Assembly: GCA_019911785.1 (NCBI GenBank) | Contig: JAIOJM010000126.1 | Span: forward strand, 1-15,347 | Direction of reading: 5' to 3' | Source of the DNA: Sulfuricella sp. | GTDB lineage: Bacteria; Pseudomonadota; Gammaproteobacteria; Burkholderiales; Sulfuricellaceae | Length of the DNA: 15,347 nt | In this document: piece by piece, positions 6,644-12,838 of the stretch | Numbering within the stretch: the first letter of the stretch is position 1 | Layout: each line of letters begins with the position of its first letter | Notes under the pieces: model-generated | Database searches by the model: none | What the model saw: only the letters and a program-made list of their open reading frames with translations | Told to the model about the DNA's origin: nothing | Program-made: the position numbers and the translations under genes

Positions 6644-7662
6644 GCCAAGCTGAAGAGTTGACGGTACTGACGTTGGAGAAGAAACCTAACTTTGTTGAGA
6701 CGCCTTACATTCAGGGCGTCACCGAGCGGGCGCTTGACTATATCATGGCCGGCTATCCGATCCATTTCAGCGGACCTGCCGGTACCGGGAAGACAGCCTT
6801 GGCAATGCACGTGGCGGCCAGGCTTGGCCGGCAGGTCATCTTGATCCATGGCGATGACGAGTTTGGGAGTTCCGATCTCATCGGGGGGCAGACGGGTTAT
6901 CGCTCCACCAAGGTGGTCGACAATTACATTCACTCGGTACTGAAACAGGAGGAGAGTGTTTCCAAGCAGTGGGGGGATAACCGCCTGACCACAGCATGCA
7001 AGTACGGGTTCACCCTCATCTATGACGAGTTTACGAGGTCACGCCCCGAGGCCAACAACGTGCTGCTGTCCATTCTGGAAGAGCGACTGCTCGAACTCCC
7101 GGACGCGCGTAGCGGCGATGGATATCTCCAGGTGCATCCAAACTTCAGCGCCATTTTCACCAGCAACCCGGAAGAGTACGCGGGTGTGCACAAGACCCAG
7201 GATGCGCTGATGGATCGCATGATTACGCTCAAAGTGGGGCACCACGATTATGAGACGGAAGTGGCGATCACCCAGGCCAAATCCGGCCTGCCGTGGAGGC
7301 AGTCCAAGTCGATTGTGGACATCGTCCGCGAGTTCCGCGAACTCGGCGTCAACAATGCGCGACCCACAATCCGGGCCTGCATCATGCTCGGCCGAATCGT
7401 GGCGAATCGCAAGGGCACCGTGGCTACCAACGACCCGACATTTCGGGAACTGTGTCATGACGTGCTGAACGCCGATTGCCTCAAGGTAACGCACGATGGG
7501 CAGGTGGCGGGACTTGAACGGCTGGACGAGATCATAGAGCGGTGCTGCCCGCCCGCACCAGCGCTCGTTCCGGTCGCAGGAGAGAGAAAAACGGCGTCGG
7601 CCTCCCGCCGCGCTCGGAATCTTGCGACAGAGACAGAAAAAGGGGAAAGCCGTGGCAACTGA
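6640..7662 (+). CDS. gvpN: Gas vesicle AAA+ ATPase GvpN
   Basis: This 340-residue MoxR-like AAA+ protein starts at ATG 6640, 8 nt after TAAGGAG; a GTG at 6631 lies inside the Shine-Dalgarno and is less likely. Family-specific features are FVETPYIQGVTERAL near the N terminus, Walker A GPAGTGKT, HGDDEFGSSDLIGG, Walker B LIYDEFTRSRPEANN, the sensor region FTSNPEEYAGVHKTQDALMDR, and the C-terminal lid. GvpN is known to be needed for normal vesicle enlargement, as nucleotide-driven assembly machinery. The last 30 or so residues form a basic, low-complexity tail (ASASRRARN) not typical of the core. The gene overlaps its upstream zinc-finger neighbour by 4 nt and the downstream gene by 11 nt, indicating tight translational coupling. 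Confidence 0.97.
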   Translation: MSQAEELTVLTLEKKPNFVETPYIQGVTERALDYIMAGYPIHFSGPAGTGKTALAMHVAARLGRQVILIHGDDEFGSSDLIGGQTGYRSTKVVDNYIHSVLKQEESVSKQWGDNRLTTACKYGFTLIYDEFTRSRPEANNVLLSILEERLLELPDARSGDGYLQVHPNFSAIFTSNPEEYAGVHKTQDALMDRMITLKVGHHDYETEVAITQAKSGLPWRQSKSIVDIVREFRELGVNNARPTIRACIMLGRIVANRKGTVATNDPTFRELCHDVLNADCLKVTHDGQVAGLERLDEIIERCCPPAPALVPVAGERKTASASRRARNLATETEKGESRGN

Positions 7663-7987
7663 TAAGCGTGGTGTGCAGCATATTAAAACGATGGCCGGGC
7701 TGGTGGATGGCCGCCGCACCCGAACTTCCTCCGGCGCCCTCCTCGAATTGTCCATGCTTGAAATGGAAAAACAGCGGCTTATGAAGGAAATGCGGCGATC
7801 AGAGCAGCGGTGTGCCGAAATTCGAGGGCGGATGACTGAAATTGAGGCCAAGCAACATCGGCTCCAACGGTTTGTGGAGAAACCGAACGGGGAAGCGCAA
7901 ACGAACCAGGCGCTCCCGGCAGCCTCGCCGCTGCCGATCCACTCGGCGCCGACCGACAGGCTGAAACGCAGGCAGCTGTCCTATTGA
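7652..7987 (+). CDS. Small basic coiled-coil protein, probably GvpV-like
   Basis: The GTG at 7652 follows AGGGGAAAG with good spacing and overlaps the gvpN stop by 11 nt; a longer frame from 7622 is possible but lacks such a site. The 111-residue product has a basic N terminus (TDKRGVQHIKTMAGL), a central heptad-rich helix of about residues 31-75 (ALLELSMLEMEKQRLMKEM, then ...RMTEIEAKQHRLQRF) that should form a coiled coil, and a Pro/Ala-rich tail. GvpV proteins of cyanobacteria and Serratia are small, basic and coiled-coil, and in Serratia gvpV also follows gvpN, so this is the best candidate name. The match is by architecture and position, not by a recognised signature, so no symbol is assigned. 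Confidence 0.8.
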   Translation: MATDKRGVQHIKTMAGLVDGRRTRTSSGALLELSMLEMEKQRLMKEMRRSEQRCAEIRGRMTEIEAKQHRLQRFVEKPNGEAQTNQALPAASPLPIHSAPTDRLKRRQLSY

Positions 7988-7991
7988 AAAT

Positions 7992-8013
7992 AGCCAGCAC
8001 TGAATAGCTGGCT
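7992..8013 (+). repeat. Short inverted repeat after the GvpV-like gene
   Basis: AGCCAGC (7992-7998) and GCTGGCT (8007-8013) pair perfectly around the 8-nt loop ACTGAATA, 5 nt after the stop codon. There is no T tract. It could be a weak attenuator or RNA-processing site within the operon, and its CTGA-rich composition resembles the spacers at 9333 and 12294. Confidence 0.45.
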
Positions 8014-8056
8014 GACCCGAAGCCATTTTACTGCGTCTTTTAAGGAGTGTGGTGCA

Positions 8057-8299
8057 ATGAATATCCGAACATCCTCGTGCGTAGCCTCTTCCTTGAATGC
8101 CGCAGCCTTCCGGACAGTCTTGGCCCGTGACGGCCGTGGGCTGGTGTATCGGTTCCGTCGGGAGGTCATGACCTTGCGGAGGCTCCGGGAAGACCCTTTC
8201 CCAGCGGCGCTGGCTTTCGCCCCTCGAGGCCGCATCCGGATAAGCCGGGACGTCAGGACCATGACCTCTAGGGGGACAAATGGGAAGGTGCGCACATGA
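8057..8299 (+). CDS. Hypothetical small arginine-rich protein
   Basis: This 80-residue ORF has TAAGGAG at 8041-8047, 9 nt before its ATG, and its stop overlaps the following gvpF/L start (ATGA). That arrangement favours real translation and coupling. The product is strongly basic, rich in Arg and poor in acidic residues, with no membrane segment and no domain I recognise. If it is not translated, bases 7988-8295 would be a 308-nt untranslated spacer, which is unusual in an operon this compact. The following gvpF/L also has its own GGGAAGG site, so the ORF is not strictly needed to explain that gene's translation. The overlapping minus-strand ORF has no signals. I assign no function. Confidence 0.5.
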   Translation: MNIRTSSCVASSLNAAAFRTVLARDGRGLVYRFRREVMTLRRLREDPFPAALAFAPRGRIRISRDVRTMTSRGTNGKVRT

Positions 8300-9054
8300 A
8301 GATCAAAGCCAAGCCTGAATCAGGCCACTACCTGTACGCGATTACCGATGCTGTCGAGCTTCCTGCCTACGGGAATATAGGGATTAACGGCGCGGCAGTC
8401 TATCTTGTCTCCCAAGGGTCGGTTGCTGCGGTGGTGAGCGACATTACGGAAAAACGGATCCGGCCCGAACGAAAAAACCTGGCGGCACACAATATCGTCG
8501 TCAAACGACTGATGGACGAGACTACTGTCCTGCCGGTGGCGTTCGGGACCATTTCCGACAGCACAAAGGCGCTTCTGAACATCCTGAGGGAGAACCGCCG
8601 TACCTTTGCCGAACAGCTGGACCGGGTGCGCGGGAAAGTCGAGATGGGGCTGCGTGTCAATCTGGATGTTCCGAATATCTTTGAATACATGGTGAACCGT
8701 CACCAGGAGCTCGCGGACTTGCGGGACGAGGTGATCGGAAAACAGCATGGCCCTTCGCAGACGGACAAAATCGAAATGGGACGCCTCTTCGATCACCTTT
8801 TGACGCAGGATCGCGAGCAGCACACGGAAGCAGTCATGAAGGTACTCGGTTCGCACTGTGCGGACATCAAGCAGAATCCGCCACGAGAAGAGAAAGAGGT
8901 GATGCATCTGGCCTGCCTGGTTGACCGGGATGCCCAGAAGGATTTCGAGGACGGCGTTTTTGAGGCGGCCAAGCGGTTCGACAACAACTTTTCCTTTGAT
9001 TTCAACGGGCCTTGGGCACCACATCATTTTGTCAATGTCGCTTTGCAGGCATGA
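8296..9054 (+). CDS. gvpF: Gas vesicle protein GvpF/GvpL family (copy 2)
   Basis: The 252-residue protein carries the family landmarks: HYLYAITDA near the N terminus, VAAVVSDI, HNIVVKRLMDETTVLPVAFG (about residues 69-89), a charged helical middle, and the C-terminal FSFDFNGPWAPHHFVNVAL. It is clearly a paralogue of the 1948-2775 product but strongly diverged, with a longer acidic helical insert (around residues 140-200) before the second domain. It is directly followed by gvpG, the F-G order of most bacterial and archaeal gvp operons, so this copy is more likely the orthologue of standard GvpF; GvpL cannot be excluded. A GGGAAGG site lies 7 nt before ATG 8296. Confidence 0.94.
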   Translation: MKIKAKPESGHYLYAITDAVELPAYGNIGINGAAVYLVSQGSVAAVVSDITEKRIRPERKNLAAHNIVVKRLMDETTVLPVAFGTISDSTKALLNILRENRRTFAEQLDRVRGKVEMGLRVNLDVPNIFEYMVNRHQELADLRDEVIGKQHGPSQTDKIEMGRLFDHLLTQDREQHTEAVMKVLGSHCADIKQNPPREEKEVMHLACLVDRDAQKDFEDGVFEAAKRFDNNFSFDFNGPWAPHHFVNVALQA

Positions 9055-9063
9055 GGGTTTTCA

Positions 9064-9336
9064 ATGTTCATCCTGGATGATCTGTTGCTCTCGCCTCTGC
9101 TGTGGATCTTTAGGGAAATTAACGAAGCGGTTCAGCAGGAAAAGGCCGGGGAAGCCGAAGCCGTGACCCGGTCGCTCAGCGAGCTCTACATGAAACTCGA
9201 TACGGGGGCGATTACGGAAGAAGAGTTTGTGGCTGCAGAGACGCAACTTCTCGACCGGCTGGATGCCATCCGGGAGCGGGACGAAGGGCTTGCGGAAGAG
9301 GACGAACCTGACGAAGACGAGGACGCCGACAACTGA
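9064..9336 (+). CDS. gvpG: Gas vesicle protein GvpG
   Basis: This 90-residue protein begins with the GvpG signature FILDDLLLSPLLWIFREINE, followed by a helical charged middle (a short Leu-rich helix with YMKLDTGAITEEEFVAAE) and a very acidic C terminus (DEPDEDEDADN). GvpG is an essential accessory protein in haloarchaea and B. megaterium, interacting with GvpF/L and other assembly factors. It starts 9 nt after the gvpF/L stop, with a GAGGG site overlapping that stop. The acidic tail is more extreme than in most family members I know. Confidence 0.95.
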   Translation: MFILDDLLLSPLLWIFREINEAVQQEKAGEAEAVTRSLSELYMKLDTGAITEEEFVAAETQLLDRLDAIRERDEGLAEEDEPDEDEDADN

Positions 9337-9360
9337 TTTCTGATTACTGAATGCTGCAAG
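9333..9360 (+). repeat. Heptanucleotide microrepeat, four imperfect CTGANNN units
   Basis: The gvpG stop and the following spacer read as CTGATTT, CTGATTA, CTGAATG, CTGCAAG, a 7-bp periodic array. The same motif family recurs at 12294-12314 (GCTGAAA, GCTGATG, GCTCAAC). The first unit includes the gvpG TGA stop. Confidence 0.55.
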
Positions 9361-9372
9361 TAGGGGGTGCGC

Positions 9373-11352
9373 GTGGAAGAAGAGTCGGTGCCGGGGTTTT
9401 TGCAGGAAGAGGGGCTCCGCCTGCTGCTCTTCGGTGGTAAAGGTGGGGTGGGCAAGACGACCTGTGCCGCGGCCGCCGCCCTGTACTTGGCCAGGAAGCA
9501 TCCTGCTCGCTCCTTCCTGTTAGTCTCGACCGACCCGGCCCATTCACTTGCCGATTGTTTTGCCGGTGACCCACCGCTTGAGAATCTGGCCCTCCGTGAG
9601 ATTGATCCACAGGAGAGCCTGGCCCGCTTCAAGGCGCGACACGATGAGCATCTTCGCACCATTGCCCTGCGCGGTACCTTTCTGGACCAGGCCGATGTCG
9701 CCCAGCTTCTGGATCTGTCCATACCGGGCCTTGATGAGATGATGGCCCTGCTGGAGATCGTGGAATGGGTGAAGGAGGAGCGGTATGCCTGCATCGTGGT
9801 GGACACGGCGCCGGCGGGGCATACGCTTCGGCTCCTTGGGCTTCCGGCGCTCATGCGCCAGTGGGTAGCAGCGCTGGACGCGATGCTGGCCAAGTATCGG
9901 TATATGGCGCGGCTGTATCGGGGCGCTTATCGCAAGGATGCGGTTGACCTCTATCTGGAAGAGACCGTGGCCGACCTGACGAACCTGTGGACGCTGCTGC
10001 GGTCGCCCAAACAGTGCCGCTTCGTGCCGGTCATGCTCGCCGAGGCATTGAGCATCCATGTGACACGGGTGATGCTCAGCGAGTTGGAACGGCTCGGCCT
10101 CCCTGTGCGGGAGGTGGTCGTCAACCGCTTGCTTCCTGCGCAACCCGGCTGTCCGGCCTGTGCTGAATGGGCATCGAGGCAGACGGTTGCGAGCGAGGAG
10201 CTCACGCGGGTGTTTTCAAGATACGCCTTCTGGGGGCTTCCGCTGTTCCTTGAGGAGATGCGGGGAACAGATCGGCTGTTGACCGTATGGGAGCAGGCCC
10301 GGCCATTGGCGCAAGCAAAATGGCATGATGAACGCGGAACGCTGAGCGATGAACTGAAAGGCTCCATCATTCAGCATTTACCTGTCAGCAATCCGGCTCC
10401 CCTGCCCGTTGCCTCGATGAAGCTCCTCTTGTTTGCGGGAAAGGGCGGAGTAGGTAAGACCACCCTGGCCTGCGCCTCGGCGCTGCGCCTGGCGGAGGAG
10501 CGGCGCGGTAAGGAGATACTGCTCTTTTCCATCGACCCGGCGCATTCGCTTGCTGCCTGTCTGGGCTGCGAGATCGGTCCACAGGAAATCCGGGTGGCGC
10601 CGGGACTGACCGCGATCGAGCTGGATGCTCAGGCTGAGTATGAGCGCTTGAAACAGGACTATGCGGATGAGTTGACCGGGGTCTTTGAGCGTGCCACCGG
10701 ACAAGCTGGGATTGATCTCGCGTTCGACCGGGAGGTCATGGAGCGGATGCTGGACGTAGCCCCACCGGGCCTGGATGAAATGTTGGCGCTCACCCGTATC
10801 GTGGACCTGATGGACCGCAACCGGTATGACCTCTTTGTCCTGGACACGGCACCCACCGGCCACCTGCTCCGTTTCCTGGAAATGCCGGAGCTGATCGAGA
10901 AATGGCTCAAGACTTTCTTCGGTCTGTTCTTGAAGTACCGGGAGGTCTTCTGGTTGCCGAAGATCTCGCAGACGATGGTCGAGCTCTCCAAGCGCGTGAA
11001 AGTGTTTCGGCGAATGCTGATCGACGCCAAGCAGGCGGCGCTGGTGGCGGTGACGATTCCCACGGAGATGGCGTATGCGGAGACGGGAGACCTGGTCGCC
11101 GCCTGTGAACGGCTCGGGATGGCGGTGCCAATCCTGTTCGTGAACATGGTCACGCCACCCTCTTCCTGCCCCACCTGTTCCGTGTTGCGCCGCGCGGAGG
11201 CGCAGGTGCTGGATCGGTACGATGCGGCGTGCGCCGGTCGGCACATGGCGCTGGTATTTCGACAGGAAGAGCCACGAGGGCTCGAACGGCTGCGCGTACT
11301 TGGCTGTGCCCTCTATGTGGCATCAGGTTCACCCAACGCGCTACAAACATAA
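9373..11352 (+). CDS. Tandem ArsA/Get3-like ATPase with a CxxC in each half
   Basis: This 659-residue protein contains two homologous ArsA/Get3 domains. Half 1 has the deviant P-loop GGKGGVGKTT (residues 21-30), switch I STDPAHSL and switch II DTAPAGHTLRLL (Asp144). Half 2 has AGKGGVGKTT (355-364), SIDPAHSL and DTAPTGHLLRFL (Asp491). Each half carries Cys-Pro-x-Cys (C260/C263 and C599/C602) where Get3 has its zinc-binding dimer motif. The intact P-loop lysines suggest both sites hydrolyse ATP. Known relatives are ArsA, the arsenite pump ATPase, and Get3, which targets tail-anchored membrane proteins; no arsB, arsC or arsR is nearby. Location between gvpG and the gvpS-K-J block suggests handling of hydrophobic Gvp subunits, which is inference. 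The GTG at 9373 is chosen because AGGGGG (9362-9367) suits it; a GTG at 9367 overlaps that site. Confidence 0.93.
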   Translation: MEEESVPGFLQEEGLRLLLFGGKGGVGKTTCAAAAALYLARKHPARSFLLVSTDPAHSLADCFAGDPPLENLALREIDPQESLARFKARHDEHLRTIALRGTFLDQADVAQLLDLSIPGLDEMMALLEIVEWVKEERYACIVVDTAPAGHTLRLLGLPALMRQWVAALDAMLAKYRYMARLYRGAYRKDAVDLYLEETVADLTNLWTLLRSPKQCRFVPVMLAEALSIHVTRVMLSELERLGLPVREVVVNRLLPAQPGCPACAEWASRQTVASEELTRVFSRYAFWGLPLFLEEMRGTDRLLTVWEQARPLAQAKWHDERGTLSDELKGSIIQHLPVSNPAPLPVASMKLLLFAGKGGVGKTTLACASALRLAEERRGKEILLFSIDPAHSLAACLGCEIGPQEIRVAPGLTAIELDAQAEYERLKQDYADELTGVFERATGQAGIDLAFDREVMERMLDVAPPGLDEMLALTRIVDLMDRNRYDLFVLDTAPTGHLLRFLEMPELIEKWLKTFFGLFLKYREVFWLPKISQTMVELSKRVKVFRRMLIDAKQAALVAVTIPTEMAYAETGDLVAACERLGMAVPILFVNMVTPPSSCPTCSVLRRAEAQVLDRYDAACAGRHMALVFRQEEPRGLERLRVLGCALYVASGSPNALQT

Positions 11353-11366
11353 TGGAGGGGGCTGGA

Positions 11367-11726
11367 ATGAAGAAGGCAATGGAATCCGATAAGAACGAAC
11401 CGACGGCGGAATCGGTTGCTACCGCACCTGAGACTACCGATTCTCCCCGCCTCGAGGCTGGCGGCGCGGCGGAAACCGAAGCAAGTGCTGTTGCGAGCCA
11501 GGCGATGCTCGGACGGCTTCTCGCCATGGCTCAACGATACCGGAAAGAGGGGAACTGCCGGCAGGCTACAGAGCTGTTCTGGACGCTCGCGGAAGAACAT
11601 TCGGAGACCCCTCAGGCAGAATCGGCCAAGGCGGAGTTGATGGAGCTGGCCGAAGGCTATGAGCGTGCCGGTGCCCAGCGCATGGCGCGCGGTATGTATG
11701 AGCGCCTGCTGGACCTGGAAGGCTGA
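11367..11726 (+). CDS. TPR-like small protein of the gas vesicle operon
   Basis: The start ATG 11367 follows GGAGGGGG (11354-11361), 14 nt after the ATPase stop; in-frame starts further upstream lie inside the ATPase gene. The 119-residue product has a disordered acidic, Ala/Thr/Glu-rich N terminus (about residues 1-45), then two to three helices with tetratricopeptide-like spacing, for example YRKEGNCRQATELFWTLAEE and YERAGAQRMARGMYERLL. TPR repeats are protein-binding scaffolds and often dock chaperones. The repeats are degenerate, so the fold is probable rather than certain. Placement between the ArsA/Get3-like ATPase and the GvpA-family gene suggests an adaptor. I recognise no established gvp name for it. 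Confidence 0.8.
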   Translation: MKKAMESDKNEPTAESVATAPETTDSPRLEAGGAAETEASAVASQAMLGRLLAMAQRYRKEGNCRQATELFWTLAEEHSETPQAESAKAELMELAEGYERAGAQRMARGMYERLLDLEG

Positions 11727-11749
11727 CTCATGGACGCGAGAGGTGCGTG

Positions 11750-11944
11750 ATGGGATTTTCTGAGGAGAAGAGCTCTTCCTTGTGTGAACTCCTTGACCGG
11801 GTGCTGAACACGGGGGTGGTGGCCGTGGGCGAAATAGTGATCTCGGTGGCCGGTGTGGATCTGATCTATTTGAATCTGCAACTGCTCCTGACCTCGGTTG
11901 AAACTGCGCGCGCGCAGACTGAGTTGCTGCAGGAGAGCGCATGA
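11750..11944 (+). CDS. gvpS: GvpA-family minor gas vesicle protein, GvpS-like
   Basis: This 64-residue protein is a GvpA paralogue: SLCELLDRVLNTGVVAVGEI, then VISVAGVDLIYLNLQLLLTS and VETARAQTELLQ. It keeps the helix-strand-strand-helix core but replaces GvpA's [13 protein letters not shown] with AGVDLIYLNLQLL, the pattern of the GvpS/GvpM/GvpJ group. Its order directly before gvpK and gvpJ is that of gvpS in B. megaterium (S-K-J), the basis for the symbol. Such minor paralogues are thought to act in nucleation or at the conical caps. ATG 11750 is 6 nt after GAGAGG; GTG 11747 is an alternative. The stop overlaps the gvpK start (ATGA). Confidence 0.88.
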   Translation: MGFSEEKSSSLCELLDRVLNTGVVAVGEIVISVAGVDLIYLNLQLLLTSVETARAQTELLQESA

Positions 11945-12267
11945 ACACATCCTTTCCCTTCCTTTTTCACGACAAAGAGGAAAAAGCTGGAAATGCGACC
12001 CCATCCCCGCGAATTGCGCTGGATCCGGAGAGCGTCAAGAAGGGGTTGGGGCAACTGGTCCTGACCCTGGTGGAATTGATCCGTCAGCTTCTGGAGAAGC
12101 AGGCGCTTCGTCGCATCGAGGGCGGCTCGCTGACAGAGGATGAGGTTGAACGCCTGGGCTTGACCTTCCTCGAATTGGATAAGCAAATGAAGTGGCTAAA
12201 AAAAGAGTTCGACCTGACGGATGAGGATCTGAATCTGGATCTCGGCCCGCTCGGCAAGCTGCTATAA
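11941..12267 (+). CDS. gvpK: Gas vesicle protein GvpK
   Basis: The 108-residue product shows the GvpK core: LDPESVKKGLGQLVLTLVEL, then IRQLLEKQALRRIEGGSLTE, DEVERLGLTFLELDKQM and a C-terminal FDLTDEDLNLDLGPLG. It is a soluble helical accessory protein required for vesicle formation in the systems tested, of unknown biochemical role. It overlaps the gvpS-like gene by 4 nt (ATGA), so the two are probably made in a fixed ratio. The first 25 residues are variable and unremarkable. No anomalies are seen. Confidence 0.96.
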   Translation: MNTSFPFLFHDKEEKAGNATPSPRIALDPESVKKGLGQLVLTLVELIRQLLEKQALRRIEGGSLTEDEVERLGLTFLELDKQMKWLKKEFDLTDEDLNLDLGPLGKLL

Positions 12268-12272
12268 ACAAC

Positions 12273-12309
12273 GCCATCAGCCGGATATCGCGCGCTGAAA
12301 GCTGATGGC
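12273..12309 (+). repeat. Inverted repeat in the gvpK-gvpJ spacer
   Basis: GCCATCAGC (12273-12281) and GCTGATGGC (12301-12309) form a perfect 9-bp stem around 19 nt. The right arm is part of a heptamer run (GCTGAAA, GCTGATG, GCTCAAC at 12294-12314) like the one at 9333. No T tract follows, so termination before gvpJ is not implied; mRNA processing or a residual mobile microrepeat are alternatives. Confidence 0.5.
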
Positions 12310-12327
12310 TCAACAGGATGAAAACAC

Positions 12328-12648
12328 ATGAACGCCCCTCATAAACCGCAACGAAGCATGTCGCATGCAGTGGAATCCGCGACCCTGGCGGATGTTCTGG
12401 AACGCATCCTGGACAAGGGCTTGGTGATCGCCGGCGACATCAAGATCAAGATCGTGGATATCGAGCTTCTGACCATCCAGATTCGCCTGCTGGTCTGCTC
12501 CGTGGACAAGGCCCGCGAAATGGGCATTGACTGGTGGACAACGAATCCATACCTCAGCTCCAAGGTCGCACCGGGGAATCCCCAGGCTGAAGACCTGAGT
12601 GCGCGCATCGCGCGCTTGGAGGAGGCGTTGCAGCAGCCTCCCTGTTAG
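12328..12648 (+). CDS. gvpJ: Minor gas vesicle protein GvpJ
   Basis: This 106-residue GvpA-family protein has the GvpJ-specific core: ATLADVLERILDKGLVIAGD, IKIKIVDIELLTIQIRLLV, and after it SVDKAREMGIDWW with a PYLSS stretch. The DIELLT strand and the MGIDWW motif distinguish GvpJ from GvpA and GvpS. GvpJ is a minor wall component affecting vesicle shape, possibly located at the tips. The C-terminal extension is a short charged helix (LSARIARLEEALQQ). An AGGA site precedes the ATG. It is the last gvp gene seen; the palindromic element follows, so the operon probably ends here. Confidence 0.95.
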   Translation: MNAPHKPQRSMSHAVESATLADVLERILDKGLVIAGDIKIKIVDIELLTIQIRLLVCSVDKAREMGIDWWTTNPYLSSKVAPGNPQAEDLSARIARLEEALQQPPC

Positions 12649-12676
12649 CAGCAGGCGGGCGAAGTTGGCCGCAGGC

Positions 12677-12725
12677 CGTAACCCATCGAAATCGAAACGA
12701 TGGGTTACGCTTCGCTTCACCCATC
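12677..12725 (+). repeat. REP-like palindromic element with two competing hairpins
   Basis: CGTAACCCATCG (12677-12688) and CGATGGGTTACG (12698-12709) form a perfect 12-bp stem with a 9-nt loop. The right arm can instead pair through GATGGGT (12699-12705) with ACCCATC (12719-12725) around CG-rich bases. Elements of the type GGATGGGT...GAAGCG...AACCCATC are, from general knowledge, dispersed in multiple copies in various proteobacterial genomes. It sits 28 nt after gvpJ, at the border of the gvp cluster, and may also terminate or protect the operon's transcript, although no T tract follows. Confidence 0.7.
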
Positions 12726-12775
12726 CTACTGATCTTTGACAGGGGTAATTCAACTTTGCTCTGGAGGAATAGCTA

Positions 12776-12838
12776 ATGGAAATGGACAGCGCCAAATCGA
12801 AACGGATTCTCGCATGGTCAGCGAGCTGCGCATACTAA
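12776..12838 (+). other. Possible 20-codon leader ORF overlapping the kinase start
   Basis: ATG 12776 has the best ribosome-binding site nearby (GGAGGAA starting near 12763) but reads only 20 codons (MEMDSAKSKRIL then a stop at 12836-12838) in a different frame from the kinase. The kinase ATG at 12814 lies inside it and has no good Shine-Dalgarno of its own. A coupled leader peptide, or a small frameshift that removed the original kinase start, would both fit. Confidence 0.35.

Noticed and set aside
9373..11352. Arsenite efflux ATPase (arsA) as the functional call
   Set aside because: No arsB, arsC, arsD or arsR gene is nearby and the gene sits inside a gvp operon. The domain family is right but an arsenic role is unsupported.
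12736..12760. TTGACA-like -35 box and a GGGG...TTGC sigma-54-like site before the hybrid kinase
   Set aside because: No acceptable -10 box lies at 16-18 bp from TTGACA, and the GG to GC spacing is 12 instead of 10 bases.
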